Assembly: GCA_037013495.1 (NCBI GenBank)
Contig: CM072810.1
Coordinates: 103,320,898-103,384,897 of the forward strand
Length of the DNA stretch: 64,000 bases
Reading direction: 5' to 3'
Origin: Hippophae tibetana
Taxonomy: Eukaryota; Streptophyta; Magnoliopsida; Rosales; Elaeagnaceae
Positions within the stretch are counted from its first letter, which is position 1. Every line of letters begins with the position of its first letter. Position numbers and translations under genes: made by a program. The notes beneath the pieces were generated by a model that was not told the origin of the DNA, did not search any database, and saw nothing but the letters and a program-made list of their open reading frames with translations. Positions 36,543 through 47,703 of the stretch are shown here, piece after piece.

Positions 36543-36794
36543 TGAAAAACAAGAAATAACTCTACACAAAAAAGCTCTCTAGTTTGTATTATTTTTCTTC
36601 ATATATTCATTACAATTGTATAGCTATTTATAAGGAAATTTTATTCCTTCAATTACTCTTTAAATTAAGCATTCCATGTTTTACTCCTTGAATTAAGCAT
36701 TCCTTGTTTTACTTCTTGAATTAAGCTCCTTGTTTTATTCCTTGAATTAAGGTTCTTGTTTTATTCCTTGAATTAAGGACTAATATCCAATACT
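36543..36794 (-). repeat. 3' LTR of element E
   Basis: 252 bp beginning TGAAAAACAAG in plus orientation. It contains about four copies of a TTGTTTTA-TTCCTTGAATTAAG motif. Its outer end is followed by the CCTAT target duplication. The inner terminus reads ACT where ACA is expected, a single change. Confidence 0.92.
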
Positions 36795-36812
36795 CCCCCT
36801 CAAACTGGATCC
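36795..36812 (-). other. Polypurine tract of element E
   Basis: On the minus strand CCAGTTTGAGGGGGAG immediately precedes the LTR start TATTGG. The same tract, with one G fewer, precedes the 3' LTR of the miniature element at 61551. Confidence 0.85.
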
Positions 36813-38180
36813 AGAAGGTTTATGGATCCAAGCTTGGACAAAAATCGTTGAAACTGATGAGAAGCCAAGGGCTTGGTGAAGATGTCAGCCAGTTGGTCGA
36901 AGCTTCTTGTATAATGTGTCTGAATCACTTGTGATTGAACTTGTTCACGAACGTAATGACAATCAACTTCAATGTGTTTCGTCCTCTCGTGAAACACTGG
37001 GTTTGATGCTATATGCATAGTTGCCTGATTATAACAAAATAAGAACATAGGAAGAGTACGTTGTAGGAACACGCAGTTAAAACCATTGCACGATACTTAG
37101 CTTTGGCACTTGATCTGGTGATGATAGTTTGCGTATTACTCTTCCATGTGACCAAGTTTCCACCGACAAATGTACAATAGCCAGTGGTGGACTTACGATC
37201 GATTACATTCCCTGCCCAATCAGCATCACAATACCCCATGATTTGTGTGTTGTCATTCTTCTTCATGATGATACCACGACCCACTGATCCTTTTAAGTAA
37301 CGTAAGATCCTTTCAACAAGGGTCAAATGCTCAAGTGTTGGAGAGTGCATGAATTGGCTCACAATACTTACAAAATATGTGATGTCAAGTCTGGTGATTG
37401 TTAGGTAGATCAACTTACCAACTAGTCACTGGTAATAACTTATATCTGTGAGTGGCGTGCCCTTCAAGATAGGTTTGAGCTTGTTGTCAAGAGGGGTGAT
37501 GGATGGTTTAGCATCGCTCATGTTAGCTTCCTTAAGAAAATCTAGGACATATTTCCTTTGGTTAAGAAAGAGTCCCTTGTGCGAGGTTTCCATTTCTATA
37601 CCAAGAAAGTACTTCAATATCCCAAAGTATTTAATTGAAAACCTTTGTCTGAGGGACTGTTTGAGGTTGAAAATCTCGTCAGCATTATCACCTATAATTA
37701 TCAGATCATCTACATAAATCAGCATAACCAATTTGCTCATAGCTCCTATGCGAACAAATAGTAAGGAATCAGCATTGCTGCTTTTGAAACCAACACTAGT
37801 GAGAACTGAGCTTAGCTTGGCATACTAAGCTCGTGGGGACTATTTCAAACCATAAGTGGATTTGTGAAATTTTCACACTAAATCCAGTTTATTGCTTTGA
37901 GGATACCCCGGTGGCAATTTCATATAGACTTCTTCTTTAAGATCACCATGCAAGAATGCATTCTTCACATCCATTTGGTACATGGACCACCCCTTGTTTA
38001 CAGCCACGGACAGTAGCACTCTTACTGTGTTCATTTTTGCAACAGGTGCAAATGTTTCTTTGTAATTCACCTCGAATGTTTGAGTGAATCCCCAAGCCAC
38101 CAATCTTGCTTTATACCTCTGAATTGATCCATCTGACTTGAATTTGAGCTTATAGATCCATTTGCAACCCACCAATTTCT
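36800..38180 (-). pseudogene. Copia reverse transcriptase and RNase H remnant of element E
   Basis: RT starts near 38175 ([20 protein letters not shown]) and includes [13 protein letters not shown] segment reading YGLK-stop-SPRA-stop, where Gln and Trp are normal, follows. The YVDD box is intact near 37710 (LIYVDDLIIIGDN). RNase H runs from about 37413 to 36800 (YCDADWAGNVIDRKSTTGYC, then LADIFTKPL). Several stops and frame changes occur. Confidence 0.88.
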
Positions 38181-38259
38181 TGCCTTTTGGAAGTTTGGTG
38201 ATGCTTCATGTGTTGTGTTGATCTAGGGCTTTAAGTTCTTCTTGCATGGCTTCCTTCCA

Positions 38260-39870
38260 CACCTCTTAGTTGTTGGCCTCATGAAAGTTTTGAGGCTCAT
38301 TGTAACTCGATATAGTGCTGAGGAATATGGCATGGGCTGGTATCACTCTCTTATATGACACATAATTTGAGATGGGATGTGTGGGTTTGTAGGTGAAAAA
38401 TTCTTGAAGTCTTATGGGAGGTTTTCTAAAACGCATTGGATTACGTCGTGGAGTAAGAGAAGTTATCTCACACTCTTTCACATCTTGTACCATATTATGA
38501 GGATCATCTTGATCATTACCATCTTCATGCAGTGTACCATTAAGATGAGACCTTTCATTGTTACTTTTAGTAAGAGATGCATCAATGTTGACATGGCTGG
38601 GATCTTGTTGTTGTGGAGCCTCAAGTTTGATTCTTGGTAATGGAAACACATCCAAGATGCCATCCCTTTGACTTGTGATTTCATGTGACTTGCTGAAAAA
38701 AGGGTTAGTTTCATAAAATCAAACATCTTTAGACACAATTAATCTCCTAAGTTGGGGATCATAACACTTATATCCCTTTTGTGTATATGAATAACCAAGA
38801 AAATACATTTAACAGCTCTAGGATCTAATTTATCTCGATGATGAGATTGAATATGTACAAAACAGATGCATCCAAAGACTCTAAAGTGTGAGAGGTTAAT
38901 TTTCCTTCCTTTCATGACCTCTAGGGGAGACTTGAAATCCAAGACTCGACTGGGTAATCTATTGATGATGTAACAAAATGCCATAACCCCTTGGGACCAG
39001 AATCTCTTTGGTACATTCATTTGTAGCATTAATGCTCTATTTTTTTCAAGTCCTGGTTTTTGCGTTCAGCTATACCATTTGTTGAGGTGTGCCAACACAA
39101 CTTGTTTGATGCATAATGCCATGAATGCTCAAATATTGTTTCATGATATGGGACATGTATTCAGTGCCATTGTCAGACTTTAAGGTTTGAATTTTAGAGG
39201 AGAAATGATTTTTAACAAGGTTATGAAAGTCCTCAAATAATTCCATAACTTCATTCTTAGACTTTAAAAGATATAACCATGTGACTAGAGAGAAGGAACT
39301 AGTTCAAAACACTTACTAGCCCTAGACAAGGAAGAATTAAAATGCAATCTAGTGGCCTTAGACAAGTGGCAAGTTTCACATGCAATTGCATCATTTCCTA
39401 AGTTTGGAAATAAAGTTGACAAAATTGGTGGAGAAGGGTGAGCTAAACGTTGATACCATAATTGATTATCTTGGATAGGGTTAAACTTGGCTTGAAACCC
39501 TATGGGATAGCTCTTGGATATGTAATAGAGACTATCTAAGTAAAACCCTTCACCAATCGTCTTTTTGGTGACACAATCCTGAAAAATGACATTGTGAGGA
39601 GAAAAAATGGCTAAGCAATTCAAGGTATTTGTGATTTTTCCTACATATAGAAGTTGGAAGGGAAAGGAAGGTACATATAAAACCGCCGACTCATTTTCAT
39701 CTGACATTAATTTTATTTTTTCCTTTCCTAAAACCTTTACATTCTCACCATTTTTAATTGAAACTTGAGAAGGATTTGCTAATTTTTCAAACTTATAAGA
39801 CTTTGACACATGGTTTTTCATATGATCTATGTCACCTGAATCTACAACCCAAAAATCATGCAATATATTT
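38260..39870 (-). pseudogene. Copia protease and integrase remnant of element E
   Basis: A 192-codon open segment (39285-39863) carries the protease motif VVDSGDIDHM and the GAG-pre-integrase zinc module (H and H in WYQRLAHPS, then C-E-T-C). The integrase core between about 39280 and 39030 is broken. Its C-terminal part (38739-39029: RFWSQGVMAFCYIINRLPS, then FGCICFVH) and the acidic linker (38266-38655) are open. Not functional. Confidence 0.85.
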
Positions 39871-39905
39871 ATTTTAAGAGCAATTTTAAAGGCTTTTATG
39901 ATACC

Positions 39906-41018
39906 TTACATGTCCTCTTGTGGTATGAGTTTTGTATCTATCAAGAAACCTGCAAACTTGCCTAGCAATGCTGTCGAGTTTCCTTCTTCTATGCTATCCA
40001 CATAGTCAATTCTAGCTCCTCTTGTCTTGCTTTGAAGATATAACATAAACTCATTCCTGAGTTCAGCTGGATTCGCTATGAAGTTCTTGAATGGATAAGA
40101 CCCATTAGAGGTAGAGGCAAAAGCATGATTTGCACTGTGTGTAGTACTATTCACTTTCTGTAAACCCTTATCCTTTATAAAATCAGGTTTTAATTCTGGA
40201 TGTAGAATCCCACATGTGTCCTTAACATGGCCCGTATAGTTTTAGTGTTAACACTTCAAGTTTGGATGCTTCCCTTTGTACTTCCTCTCGTTGGTTAGAT
40301 AAGCTCTTGCCTCAGGTGCACTAGCCATTGTACCCTTGTTCATGACTTTCCTCCTTACTTATTCACGTTGAATTGTCGCACATACATTGGTGAAGGAAGA
40401 AAGTTCAGTATTCATGAGTATGTGGCATCGTATATCTTCATATGTTGAATCGAGACTGGACAGAAGTTGAAATATCTTATCTTCTTCCGCTCTCTTTCAT
40501 AGTAGAGCTACATCGGTTGTATGAGGACGATATATTTCCAACTCATTCCACATGCTTTTCATGCTTCCTAAGAGTTGTACAAAAGGCTTGCCATTTTGTT
40601 GCAGATCTGAGATGTCTTTCTTTAATTGAAAAACTCGTGCACCATTGTTTTGACTGCCATACATTTCCTTGACTGTCTCCCATAGTTGGTATACAGATTC
40701 AGAGCAACTGAATATTTCAGCTAATTTACGTTCCATGGAATTTAGGAGTCATGACATAACCAGGTGATCCTTACTAAGCTAGGATTCATAGGTTGGTGAG
40801 GAAACATCAGGTACTTCAATGCTTCCATTTATGAACCCCAACTTAGACCTTCCACTTAGAGCCAGAGATACTGATCTTGACCAAGGCAAGTAATTAAACT
40901 CATTCAACAAGACTGAGCTTAATCTTTGATTTGGGTTGACATCCACCCCATGCATATTCATGAAGGAAAGCACCGATAAACTTTCAGCTTCTGATCCTAG
41001 CGGCTTGTCTTCAGTCAT
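39906..41018 (-). pseudogene. Copia gag remnant of element E
   Basis: Starts at ATG 41016-41018 (MTEDKPLGSEAES), 57 bases from the primer-binding site. It holds the copia gag N-terminus (LNEFNYLPWSRSVSLALSG), then the UBN2-like middle (LWETVKEMYG, ARVFQLKKDI), with stops near 40778 and 40496. A Ser/Thr/Asn-rich C-terminus is at 39906-40154. A clear CCHC knuckle was not found. Confidence 0.82.
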
Positions 41019-41074
41019 TTCAAAGATTGAAGATGCTAAGATAATAATAAAGTAGAAGCAAGTTAATTTTTCTA

Positions 41075-41085
41075 CTCTGATACCA
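41075..41085 (-). other. tRNA primer-binding site of element E
   Basis: TGGTATCAGAG on the minus strand, three bases after the end of the 5' LTR. Confidence 0.88.
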
Positions 41086-41088
41086 TGT

Positions 41089-41365
41089 TGAAAAAACAAG
41101 AAATAACTCTACACAAAAGAACTCTATAGTTTGTATTATTTTTCTTCATATTTTCATTACAATTGTATAGCTATTTATAAAGAAATTTTACTCCTTCCAT
41201 TACTCTTTAAATTAAGAATTCCTTGATTTACTCCTTGAATTAAGGTCATTGTTTTATTCCTTGAATTAAGGTCCTTGTTTTATTCCTTGAATTAAGGTCC
41301 TTGTTTTATTCCTTGAATTAAGGTCCTTGTTTTATTCCTTGAATTAAGGACTAATATCCAATACA
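41089..41365 (-). repeat. 5' LTR of element E
   Basis: 277 bp; on the minus strand it starts TGTATTGGATATTAG and ends CA. Four or more tandem copies of CCTTGAATTAAGGTCCTTGT lie between 41236 and 41350, more than in the 3' LTR. Confidence 0.92.
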
Positions 41366-41567
41366 CCTATGTGAGAAAATATTCATAACTATTTTCTAAA
41401 GCTTCCTAGGGTTTGGAATTACATGGATAATCTAGGAAAAAAAGTAACACAAGGGCTTATTAACAACATAGATAACTCTGATTATTCTAAGAACCCAATA
41501 CAATCAGCACTAATTTGGTCATCCAACATGCAATAGTAAGCAAAAGAAGATATAAAGATAAGAAAAC

Positions 41568-41745
41568 ATGAATAGGGAAGCGAAGAGCCATGCAGAAGAG
41601 TGTATCATGAGTGAGCCTAGTAGCATAAAATGTAGCAGTAGTAGTGGAATCAAACCTAGCACCACTAAGTACATCATAGATCAAAGTGAAGATGAAAAGT
41701 AGAACGAAAATGAGGAAAGTGGTGACGAAAAGTGAGGGAAAGTGG
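41568..41745 (-). pseudogene. SIP1-type aquaporin, exon 1 remnant
   Basis: On the minus strand this encodes VTTFLIFVLLFIFTLIYDVL, then SGARFDSTTTATFYA and DTLFCMALRFPIH, ending at a CAT|GTTTTC splice donor (41567). It matches the end of the first exon of plant SIP1 aquaporins, where GGASFNPTGTAAFYAAG is followed by DTLFSMALRFP. The first NPA-type box (NPT in SIP1) is destroyed, reading DST. The frame extends upstream to about 41786, but there is no ATG, and the first transmembrane helix is not recognisable. Together with exon 2 at 36132-36404 it forms a broken gene inside the CACTA element. Confidence 0.78.
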
Positions 41746-42009
41746 TGATGAAAACGAGGATACGTAAGAGGGAAATGAAAGAACAATGAGATCTGATCGT
41801 GCGAGGAAGAAATAAATATCCAATGTAGGAAGGGAAAAAGAAAAAAAAATAAAAAAATAAAATAAAAATTGATAGAGAAATTTGGTGTTGTGTAAAAGAG
41901 AACAAATACATGAAACTAAATTAACAGTGAAATTAAAAAAATATATAAAGTAATTTTTTTATTTTTATAAATGAATAACACAAAATATTATTTCATTTTG
42001 ATTTTAAAA

Positions 42010-42253
42010 AGACTGTGAACTCTATTATTTTAATTAAATCACGATCATTTAATAATCATTGATTATATAAATTTGTTTATATTTAAGTAATTTTTATAGT
42101 TTAACTTATAATCACAGTTACTAATAAAAATCAAGGTTATATGTATACACCATAGTTATAAATTTTATTAGATCGTGACGAAAATCTTATGACTTCGATT
42201 TTTAAAAGATGAAAGTTAAATTTCCGAGATCAAATATCACTATTTTAATAGTG
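42010..42253. repeat. Right subterminal region and terminal inverted repeat of the CACTA element
   Basis: The last 30 bases (42224-42253) pair with the left terminus. Inward lie AATCACGATCATT, AATCACAG and GATCGTGAC motifs related to the left subterminal units, but fewer and less regular. Confidence 0.65.
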
Positions 42254-42324
42254 ACTACATTCACTTAATTTAAAAGTGAGAAATATCACACATGCTCACA
42301 TGTAAAAAAAACTTTATAAGCAAC

Positions 42325-42790
42325 AATATAAAATAAAATTCATTATAAAAGGGCAATAAACATCAATGTTTTTGGAAATATTGTTGTTTCAAATCAAACT
42401 TTAAAAGAATCAAAATAAATCATAAATAAGACAACATACTTAGAGTTAGTTTATATATATAACCATTGCTAATAACTTATAATAGAAATAAAATTCATGT
42501 TCATATAAATAAGTAGAAACAAATTATTTTTCTATGCAACTATATAAAAATTAAAATATAAATTATTTTGTATTGCATTCAATTAATTTAAAAGAAATAA
42601 TATAAAATAAATTCATTGTAAAAGGGAAATAAAAATCAATATTTTTGGAAATATTATTGTTTCAAATCAAACTTTTACAAGAATCAAAATAAATCATAAA
42701 TAAGATAACATATATATATCACTGCTAATAACTTACAATTGAAATGAAATTCATGTTCACATAAATGAGTAGAAACAAATGATGTTTCAT
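42325..42790. repeat. Tandem duplication with 273-bp period
   Basis: 42325-42597 and 42598-42790 align, sharing for example GTTTCAAATCAAACTTT and AATCAAAATAAATCATAAAT. The second copy is shorter at its end. Confidence 0.8.
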
Positions 42791-42905
42791 ATGTTTTATA
42801 TTTGATATAAATAAATATTGAAAACATATTCAGATAAACAAATACATCATAATAAAAATATATCACACATGTACATATAAGGATACATTTGAAAATGTAA
42901 TGATA

Positions 42906-42906
<1 letters not shown>

Positions 42907-42940
<34 letters not shown>
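42907..42940. repeat. (ATT)n microsatellite
   Basis: About eleven uninterrupted ATT units. Confidence 0.95.
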
Positions 42941-43521
42941 GGAGAACTTTTTTTTTAATAAAATTATGATAAACTTAAACATATCAATTTTATAAAAAAT
43001 TTGCTAACTTTATTCTCACAAAAATAATTCTAAAAGAATCACGTGAAGAAATAAGTTATTTGATTATACATATCTAGGTTTTGAAGCTCTAATCGAAGAA
43101 AATTATAAAATTTTATTGCTTTCAAAAGATAACAATGATATGTATTATAGAAAATATTATTTTCTTTGCTTCACAAATCATTAACATTTGCTTGATCGAT
43201 AATTAAGGTTATATTAATTTTAAAAAAAATTAATTTTCAAATATAATTAAAAAAAACATAACTTGCTTTTAACTATCACACATACTTCTATAGAGAAAAA
43301 AAATTATCACACGTATCTTTTAAAATGAAAAATTCTAATGAAATGAATTACAGGATTATAATACTTACATAAATTTGCAATCAAAAAATTAAGATAAAAT
43401 ACAATCACATAGTATTCATCAATAATATATGTGTAATTGACTTTTGTATTACTATCTAATTAAATCTTTTATTTTTCAGATGCATATTTACTTTATACAT
43501 AATAATAAAGTGCAAAGAAAA

Positions 43522-43523
<2 letters not shown>

Positions 43524-43552
<29 letters not shown>
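43524..43552. repeat. (TA)n microsatellite
   Basis: About fourteen TA units. Confidence 0.95.
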
Positions 43553-43556
<4 letters not shown>

Positions 43557-44609
43557 TTAAAAAATAAAAAAACCAATAAATAAAAGAGAAGAAAAAAAAA
43601 GCTTTGAAGAGGTCAAGTCAAAAAGAAATTATTTGAAACACTTTTTTTTATATTATTTTAGAAACTCAACGACTCAATCATATAAATATGCAAAATACAT
43701 TATTTACTTACTAGGACTAGTACATCTGATAATTTTTAATTGGATAAGCCCCAAATTGTGGAACAAAGCCTAAACCTATGTCGAGATATTGAGGTGATTC
43801 TCAAATATTACAAAACATAATGCGATGAGATAGAATACAATGGAAACAAAGAAACATGAAACTAGTAACGATCAAAGTGAACTCTTTCATTCTAAATTAA
43901 TAAGATAAGACCATAAAAGTTTTATTTATAAAAAAAGTGATAGATAAAGTAAAATGCATGATTTGATTTTTTTATGTTTATCTTCTAAAATAATGATAAT
44001 ATATCTAACCAAAATATAAAAGTTGAACAAAATCATCTAAAATAAAAAAATTAACACATAAGCAAATATATATAATAATGAGATATCAATATGGGGAAAA
44101 TTGAAAAGGTAATTGTTACTAGAATTTGTGGTATACTTGATATCTAAAACTCTATATAATATTTTTAGGTAGGAAATATTTTACACATTATTGTTAGAGA
44201 TGTTTCTATCTATGTCTCATAATAGATCATATGGAGAATAATATTCAACTTTTCAATATTATTTTCTTACATGGGAGCACATTTTCTAAATATACTATTA
44301 AGAGAGACGTATTCCCTAGGAGGCATGGCTTGGAATGCATGCACCCTATAAGATGCGACTAGGAAGCCAATGACATGGAAGGAATGAATTGGAGCTGATG
44401 TAGTTCAAAACCCTCAAGAGTTAATTCTAATTACAAGTGATTGTCGGCGAGGTGTAAGTTATGCATATTCTATTTGGAAAAATATGATCATGGTTTCCAA
44501 TATCTACAAGTGAAAACTTTATGTAAGTAAAGGGATTATAGACTATTTCATATTAGATTTGTCAGAAACATTTATATGGTAAGCACGTACTTTTTTTCTA
44601 GAAGTCACT

Positions 44610-45660
44610 TATAATTGTGGACGTGCATGTTAGGCTCTATCTTACCTAAGTGTGCCTGAACATAAGCGTGTATAAAAGTACATATGTTCTCTAGAACTTT
44701 AGGCTTTGGAAGACACAACAATAACATGCTTTAGAAGTTGAGGATACTCCTAGTTATAGAATAAGCCTTTGTGTAATACCCTCAACTCATTTCACTTGTC
44801 CTCCTCAAAATAGAAAAACACATTTTTGCTTTCCATCAACAAGTAGTTTTCCCATAACAACCATAGGTAAGATAGTTAACATAAAGACAACTTTACATAT
44901 CACATCTTCTAATTCGATGCTCAAATGTGGTCTGTCCGTAAGATGGAAACTTGGTCATAACCTAAGGATATGGTGGCAAGACGGTTAGAGTATGGGCAGT
45001 CAGTGCATAGCAAGTCATGACCTAGGTGAAGAGTTTCTAGTTAGTTAGAGGTAGATAGTCAACCAGGTCATGATTGACCTTGCTCTAAATGGTGTCCTCA
45101 TTGGTAGCAACCTCTATTTTCGAGTAATCTTATCTTATACGGCTCAAATGGTAGCAAATTCGACTATATAGTCTAGAAAGTGATGGTTTATAATGTTTGA
45201 CTTAATCTAGGTGGTAGTGTTATTGACTACTTAGCTTGGAAGGTAAGGATTTTTCATGTCAAACATAGCTTGGCTTGCAGAATCCTAGACTATGTGTTAC
45301 TTGGAAAGCAACAATCTATCACATGTAACACAACTTGGGTGGTAACATCCTTGACTACAGAGCCTGGAAGGTAACAATTTGTCATGTTTGGCATCACATA
45401 AATGGAAGTAGCTTAGAAGATGACTTCTCATCCCATCATATGTGGCATATGAATACTCTATCTAAAAGGAAACATGTAAAAGGTGACAAGTTTAACTACG
45501 CAATTTTAAAGATAATGATCTTAGATGTAGAGCTTAAAAGGTGGTGCATCACTCTGTGTAGGCTTTGTGTGACGCATTATTGGAAAATATTATTTGTAGG
45601 TTGAAATTTAGTACAAAGAAAGTATAATGAATTATAAAAAAATTCAACCTATATTGTGAT
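44610..45660. repeat. 1-kb direct repeat, copy 1
   Basis: Matches 52008-52930 throughout, for example GGACGTGCATGTTA near the start and AAAGATAATG-TCTTAGA near the end. It contains degenerate tandem units of about 60-66 bp built on TTGACTAC..AGC.TGGAAGGTAA (about 45180-45420). No coding family recognised; the frame at 45335-45604 is part of the repeat. Copy 1 ends about 20 bases before element D. Confidence 0.85.
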
Positions 45661-45682
45661 TGGGTTAAGCCTTACAGTGTGT

Positions 45683-46113
45683 TATGGGCGGAAGCAATAA
45701 ATAGTGGTATATGAATATATCAAAGCAATAAAATGAACACAGAATTTACGTGATTTGGAAATTCGCCTAGGTCCACGGGAGGCAGGAGATATTATTTGAA
45801 TTGAGTAGAAAATATACAGAATACAGATACAGATTTCCTCACTAATAATATCTCTCAGTGTTTCCTCAAACTCATAGAAAACTCTCAAACTCACAAGTAT
45901 TTTATCTCTTTGAGTTTGCTTATGCTCTCTCTGATTTTTTCTGTTTTTTGCCTTGTTCTTCAATGCATGAACTCTTCCCTATTTATAGATGAAGCAAGTC
46001 TCCATTTCCCTAAATTGTGCCATAATTTAAGCCTTAAATTAGGGCACTAATTTCCTTAAATCATGCCATAAATTAGGCCACTAATTTGTTACTTTTAGAG
46101 CCAATATTCAAAA
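45683..46113 (-). repeat. 3' LTR of element D
   Basis: Matches the 5' LTR and the solo LTR at 28308. It lacks one of the AATTAGGCCACTAATTT-type repeats present in the 5' copy. Confidence 0.87.
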
Positions 46114-46126
46114 ATCTCCACCTTGG
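46114..46126 (-). other. Polypurine tract of element D
   Basis: CCAAGGTGGAGATT on the minus strand next to the LTR, as in Tnt1-like elements. Confidence 0.8.
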
Positions 46127-46169
46127 CGAAAAAGTTCATAACGCTACCTCCAAATGCACCCTAGGCGCT

Positions 46170-47691
46170 CTAAGCTCGAGATATGTTGATCAAGTTCAAG
46201 CAGTGTTGAAACTTGATCCATGTAACCACCTTTGTAAGCATATCTGCAGGGTTATCTACAGTTCCGACTTTCTGGAGTATAACATTCCATTCATCGATGA
46301 TTTCTTGAACAAAATGAAATCGAACATCGATGTGCTTGGTACGACCATGATGAACTTGGTTCTTTGCCAAAAAAATGGCACTCTGGCTATCGCAGAAAAC
46401 CTCCACGTTCTTCTAAATAATACCCAAATCCTTAGTCAACCCGAGAAGCAATGTTGCTTCTTTGAATGATTCTATTACATCCATATACTCTGTCTCTGTA
46501 GTAGACAAAGCTACAGTTGACTGCAATGTTGATCTCCAACAAACTGGTCCTCCTGCCATTGTGAACACATAACCAGTTGTAGATCGACGCTTATCCAGAT
46601 CTCCAGCATAGTCAGAATCCACATATCCAACTAGGTGTTGGCCTTCAGTCTTGTCTCTTTCAAACTTCAAACCAATATCCACAGTACCATAGATGTACTA
46701 TAGAATCCACTTCACTGCTTTCCAGTGTCCTTTACCGGGATTATACATGTACCGACTCACCATACTAACAGTGTGGGAAATATCAAGTCTGGTGCAAACC
46801 ATTGCATACATTAAGGCACCAATAACATTTGTATATGGAACACGTTCCATTTTCTTCTTCTCATCGGTGGTGCTAGGTGACATCAATGCACTCAATTGAA
46901 AGTGAGGAGCAAATGGTGTACTTACTGGTTTGGTTTTTTCATCAATGTCAAACCTTTGTAGTACTTTCTTCAGATATTGAGTCTGTGTCAGACAAGCTGT
47001 GCTTGCAACTCTATCTCTTGTGATTTCCATCCCAAGAATTTTCTTAGCTTCTCCAAGATCTTTCATTTCAAATTTTGAACTCAATAGAGCGTTCAATCTG
47101 TCGATCTCCACTTTGCTCTTAGATGCAATCAACATATAAGAGAAAATAAATGAAGGTACCGTCTTGGAGTTTCCAAAAGTATACACAGTGATCAAATTGA
47201 CTGCGTGTGTACTTCTGCTCTCTAATGAAGCTATCAAAGCACTTGTACCATTGTCGCGGTGATTGCTTCAAACCGTAAATTGACTTGCTCAGCTTGTAAG
47301 CCCAATTCTCTCATCCTAGAATTTTGAAGCCATCCGGTTGAGACATGTAGATTTCTTCGTTCAAAGTACCATGGAGAAAAGCTATTTTGACATCAAGTTG
47401 AGCTAACTTGAGATCAAACTGTGGTACCAAATCCAATAGTAACTGAATAGATGAATGCTTAACAACAGGTGAGAATACCTCATTGTAGTGTATTCCTTCT
47501 TTCTGAGCATAGTTTTTTGCTACCAGTCTAGCTTTGTATCTGATGTTGTCTTTACCAAGAACACCTTCCTTCTTGGCATAGACCCATTTGCAGCCAATAG
47601 TTTTCTTTCCTTTGAAAAGTTGAACCAATTCCCAAGTCTGATTCTGGTGTAGAGACTTCATCTCTTCATCCATTGCCATCTTCCACTTCAT
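46170..47691 (-). pseudogene. Copia reverse transcriptase and RNase H remnant of element D
   Basis: The RT N-terminal part is open at 47311-47691 (MKSLHQNQTWELV, GCKWVYAKKEG, LAQLDVKIAFLHGTL). The next part (46698-47237) lacks the YVDD box: where YVDDMLIA is usual it reads FSYMLIAS, followed by EMKDLGEAKKILGMEI. RNase H is open at 46413-46682 (GYVDSDYAGDLDKRRSTTGY) and 46170-46406 (CDSQSAIFLAKN, HIDVRFHFV). The active-site loss makes it dead. Confidence 0.88.
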
Positions 47692-47703
47692 ACTATCAAT
47701 TCT

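Larger units (their letters stand above)
36543..41365 (-). mobile_element. Ty1/copia LTR retrotransposon (element E) inserted in the aquaporin intron
   Basis: The 4823-bp element is flanked by a perfect 5-bp target duplication, CCTAT, at 36538-36542 and 41366-41370. It has LTRs at both ends (252 and 277 bp), a primer-binding site (TGGTATCAGAG) next to the right LTR and a polypurine tract next to the left LTR, and so reads right to left. Gag, protease, integrase, RT (with YVDD) and RNase H are in canonical copia order but interrupted by many stops. The LTRs differ mainly in the number of a CCTTGAATTAAGG-type repeat. They show about 4 percent substitutions by eye. Confidence 0.93.
32729..42253. 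mobile_element. CACTA (En/Spm-type) DNA transposon carrying aquaporin gene exons
   Basis: The left end at 32729 reads CACTACTATAAAA. The right end, read inward on the minus strand from 42253, reads CACTATTAAAAT. Over the first 30 positions 23 match, giving terminal inverted repeats of the CACTA superfamily. Candidate 3-bp target duplications are GCT (left) and ACT (right), so one base differs. Tandem subterminal motifs (GATCGAGAC and GATCACGAC types) follow the left end, and related motifs precede the right end, as in transposase-binding regions of this superfamily. No TnpA or TnpD sequence was recognised, so the element is non-autonomous. Inside are two exons of a SIP-type aquaporin and a nested copia element (36543-41365). 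Without the copia the element would be about 4.7 kb. Confidence 0.7.
42254..44609. other. AT-rich intergenic region
   Basis: No gene recognised. It includes a tandem duplication (42325-42790) and two microsatellites. A 30-base stretch at 42537-42566 is identical to 32691-32720 on the left flank of the CACTA element. Confidence 0.5.

Noticed and set aside
44100-44250. Weak similarity to 63400-63560 (TAGGTAGGAAATAT and nearby words)
   Set aside because: Too diverged to support a common repeat by eye.
45335-45604. 89-codon plus-strand frame
   Set aside because: It lies within the 1-kb direct repeat and is not kept open in the second copy, so it is unlikely to be coding.
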